Shown: piece after piece, positions 4,531 to 6,128 of the stretch
Layout: each line of letters starts with the position of its first letter
How positions within the stretch are numbered: position 1 is the stretch's first letter
From: Saprospiraceae bacterium
GTDB lineage: Bacteria; Bacteroidota; Bacteroidia; Chitinophagales; Saprospiraceae
Length of the DNA stretch: 6,128 bases
Direction: 5' to 3'
Assembly (NCBI GenBank): GCA_013361075.1
Contig: JABWAJ010000355.1
Coordinates: 1-6,128 of the forward strand
Position numbers and translations under genes: made by a program
The notes under the pieces: generated by a model
Told to the model about the DNA's origin: nothing
Database searches by the model: none
Seen by the model: the letters and a program-made list of their open reading frames with translations, nothing else

Positions 4531-6128
4531 ATGTTGGATATTCTGCAATTAAACGACATGCTCGTGCCCGAACTCAGGGACCTTGCCGAGCAATTAGGCA
4601 TCAATGGCCACAAGAAGTTGAACAAACAGGAGTTGATTCACCACATCCTTGACCACCAGGCCACTATGCAAGCTGCCGCTCCTCCGGTTGAAGCGAATGG
4701 CGCAGCGGAAGAAGACAAAAAGCCACGGCAAAAACGCCCGCGGGTAGAGTTGGAAGCCAATGAAACAAAGCCTAAAAAACTCTTTAAGCCGCTGTCTAAA
4801 GTTCGGGAAGACGTTCGCAAAGTTGACCCCATCCTGAACGAAGCAACCGGCGAAGACGAAGATGAACCGTTTTTCCCACAGCCTCAGGCCGAGGAAGCAC
4901 CCATCACAACAAGCGCTCCTGACCCTAACTATGCACCACCACCGGTTCAGCAACCTGAAGAAGTTCGGGAAGAACAACGCCCACGCCCGGTTCGCCGTGT
5001 AGGTGAAGACCGTCGTGAGCCCCGCGAACCCCGCGGAGGTGATGACCGCGAGCCCCGTGATGTTCGGGAGCCGCGTGACGTTCGCGAACCGCGTGATGTT
5101 CGCGAGCCGCGTGATGTTCGCGAACCCCGCGGCGACGACTACGGACGCAGAAGGAATGAAGATCCCCGCCAGGAAGGCTATAACAGCGGCCCCCGCCAGC
5201 GCCAGGAACCTGAAGGCGAACCGGAACCGCGCTTCGACATCGAACTCGATGGCATCATCGAAGGCGAAGGCATTCTGGAAATGATGCCCGACGGCTACGG
5301 CTTCCTGCGCTCTGCGGATTACAACTACCTCACTTCGCCCGACGATATTTATGTGTCGCCTTCCCAGATCAAATTGTTTGGGTTGCGCACCGGCGATACG
5401 GTAAGGGGGGCCATCCGCCCGCCAAAAGAAGGTGAAAAATATTTCGCGCTGCTGCGCGTCTCTAAAATAAACGGCCTCAATTCGCAGGACATCCGCGACC
5501 GCGTGCCGTTCGATTACCTGACGCCCCTGTTCCCTACAGAAAAATTCAAACTGACCACGTCTTCAACGGGCCGCGATTTCGGTACCCGGATGATAGACCT
5601 GTTCACGCCGATTGGTAAAGGCCAGCGCGGTTTGATCGTAGCCCAGCCAAAAACCGGTAAAACCTTCCTGCTCAAAGACGTCGCCAATGCAATCGCCCGC
5701 AATCACCCTGATTGCTACCTGATCGTGTTGCTGATTGACGAACGCCCGGAAGAAGTCACCGACATGAAGCGCAGTGTGAATGCGGAAGTGATTGCTTCTA
5801 CCTTCGACGAACCTGCCGACAACCACGTTCGTGTGGCTACCATCTGTCTGGAAAAAGCGAAACGTATGGTGGAAAGCGGCCACGATGTGATCATCCTGCT
5901 CGATTCCATCACGCGCCTTGCCCGCGCCCACAACACCGTGGCCCCGGCCAGCGGAAAAGTACTTTCCGGTGGGGTGGAAGCCAACGCGCTGCACAAACCG
6001 AAGAAATTCTTTGGTGCTGCCCGGAACATCGAGGGCGGCGGCTCGCTCACCATCCTCGCTACAGCCCTGATTGACACCGGCTCGAAAATGGACCAGGTGA
6101 TCTTTGAAGAATTCAAGGGAACGGGTAA
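4531..6128 (+). CDS. rho: Transcription termination factor Rho, C-terminus cut off by the window edge
   Basis: 532 codons are visible before the edge; about 80 residues should be missing, so the full protein would be roughly 610 aa against 419 in E. coli. Rho is a hexameric RNA-dependent ATPase/helicase that ends transcription. Residues 1-43 are the Rho_N helical domain. Residues about 44-234 are an insertion of low complexity, acidic and basic, rich in Pro, Arg and Glu, including four RDVREP repeats (176-199). The RNA-binding cold-shock-like domain runs about 235-320 (GEGILEMMPDGYGFLRS, DDIYVSPSQI, RTGDTVRGAIRPPKEGE). The ATPase core has Walker A AQPKTGKT (371-378), DERPEEV with likely catalytic Glu404, Walker B IILLD (454-458), the Q-loop region LSGGVEANALH (478-488) and R-loop DTGSK (515-519), ending in EEFKGTG. 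ATG 4531 is chosen because it begins the Rho_N domain; no Shine-Dalgarno is seen. It is divergent from serS. Confidence 0.98.
   Translation, partial: MLDILQLNDMLVPELRDLAEQLGINGHKKLNKQELIHHILDHQATMQAAAPPVEANGAAEEDKKPRQKRPRVELEANETKPKKLFKPLSKVREDVRKVDPILNEATGEDEDEPFFPQPQAEEAPITTSAPDPNYAPPPVQQPEEVREEQRPRPVRRVGEDRREPREPRGGDDREPRDVREPRDVREPRDVREPRDVREPRGDDYGRRRNEDPRQEGYNSGPRQRQEPEGEPEPRFDIELDGIIEGEGILEMMPDGYGFLRSADYNYLTSPDDIYVSPSQIKLFGLRTGDTVRGAIRPPKEGEKYFALLRVSKINGLNSQDIRDRVPFDYLTPLFPTEKFKLTTSSTGRDFGTRMIDLFTPIGKGQRGLIVAQPKTGKTFLLKDVANAIARNHPDCYLIVLLIDERPEEVTDMKRSVNAEVIASTFDEPADNHVRVATICLEKAKRMVESGHDVIILLDSITRLARAHNTVAPASGKVLSGGVEANALHKPKKFFGAARNIEGGGSLTILATALIDTGSKMDQVIFEEFKGTG
5056..5127 (+). 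repeat. rho: Four tandem 18-bp repeats inside rho (RDVREP x4)
   Basis: Four consecutive 18-bp units start at 5056, 5074, 5092 and 5110. Each encodes Arg-Asp-Val-Arg-Glu-Pro and differs from the others only at a few third-codon positions (GAT/GAC, CGG/CGC, GAG/GAA, CCG/CCC). The unit length keeps the reading frame, so copy number can change without breaking Rho. Looser REP/REPRG copies flank the array at about 5014-5055 and 5122-5133. It lies in the disordered insertion between the Rho_N and RNA-binding domains. Confidence 0.9.

Noticed and set aside
4267..4625. Two overlapping minus-strand ORFs (79 and 105 codons), one with CPSC and CEVC pairs
   Set aside because: One starts at TTG, the other begins inside rho; the Cys pairs do not form a recognisable zinc motif, and there is no promoter-like site for them.
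5056..5127. Short regular repeats as a CRISPR array
   Set aside because: The units are contiguous with no spacers, and lie in frame inside rho.
5003..5284. 93-codon plus-strand ORF with repeated VMFA-type motifs
   Set aside because: It is an out-of-frame reading of the rho repeat region; its repetitiveness comes from the 18-bp units, and rho in the correct frame is certain.

Overview
The window looks like a chromosomal housekeeping region of a Bacteroidota bacterium, possibly of the Saprospiria/Lewinella side, although the class is a guess. Four things point to the phylum. Rho has a long disordered, Arg/Glu/Pro-rich insertion. A secreted protein carries a carboxypeptidase-regulatory-like (CarboxypepD_reg-type) domain. 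The promoter-like sites match the Bacteroidota form, TTG then about 20 nt then TAnnTTTG. None of the start codons has an obvious Shine-Dalgarno sequence.

Layout, left to right: (1) 119-757 (+), a small secreted protein with a CarboxypepD_reg-like domain; (2) 787-831, a strong 14-bp hairpin terminator between convergent genes; (3) 902-1057 (-), rpmH, encoding 51-aa ribosomal protein bL34, with a well-formed promoter at 1102-1134; (4) 1173-1742 (-), frr, ribosome recycling factor; (5) 1858-2562 (-), a YugP-type membrane zinc metallopeptidase; (6) 2598-3875 (-), serS, seryl-tRNA synthetase; (7) 3876-4530, a 655-bp gene-free divergent region; (8) 4531 to the right edge (+), rho, transcription termination factor, cut off near its C-terminus.

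The minus-strand genes are mostly translation machinery: serS charges tRNA(Ser), frr recycles ribosomes after termination, and rpmH is a ribosomal subunit component. The membrane peptidase is only 35 nt downstream of serS and is probably cotranscribed with it. rho is divergent from serS. The two directions appear to start from closely spaced, interleaved promoters around 3955-3994.

I see no mobile element, phage, CRISPR, toxin-antitoxin or obviously novel system. The two places that merit attention are the long structured leader of rho (about 4001-4530), which has a terminator-like hairpin and two mutually exclusive foldings, and the disordered insertion of Rho with its four 18-bp tandem repeats.
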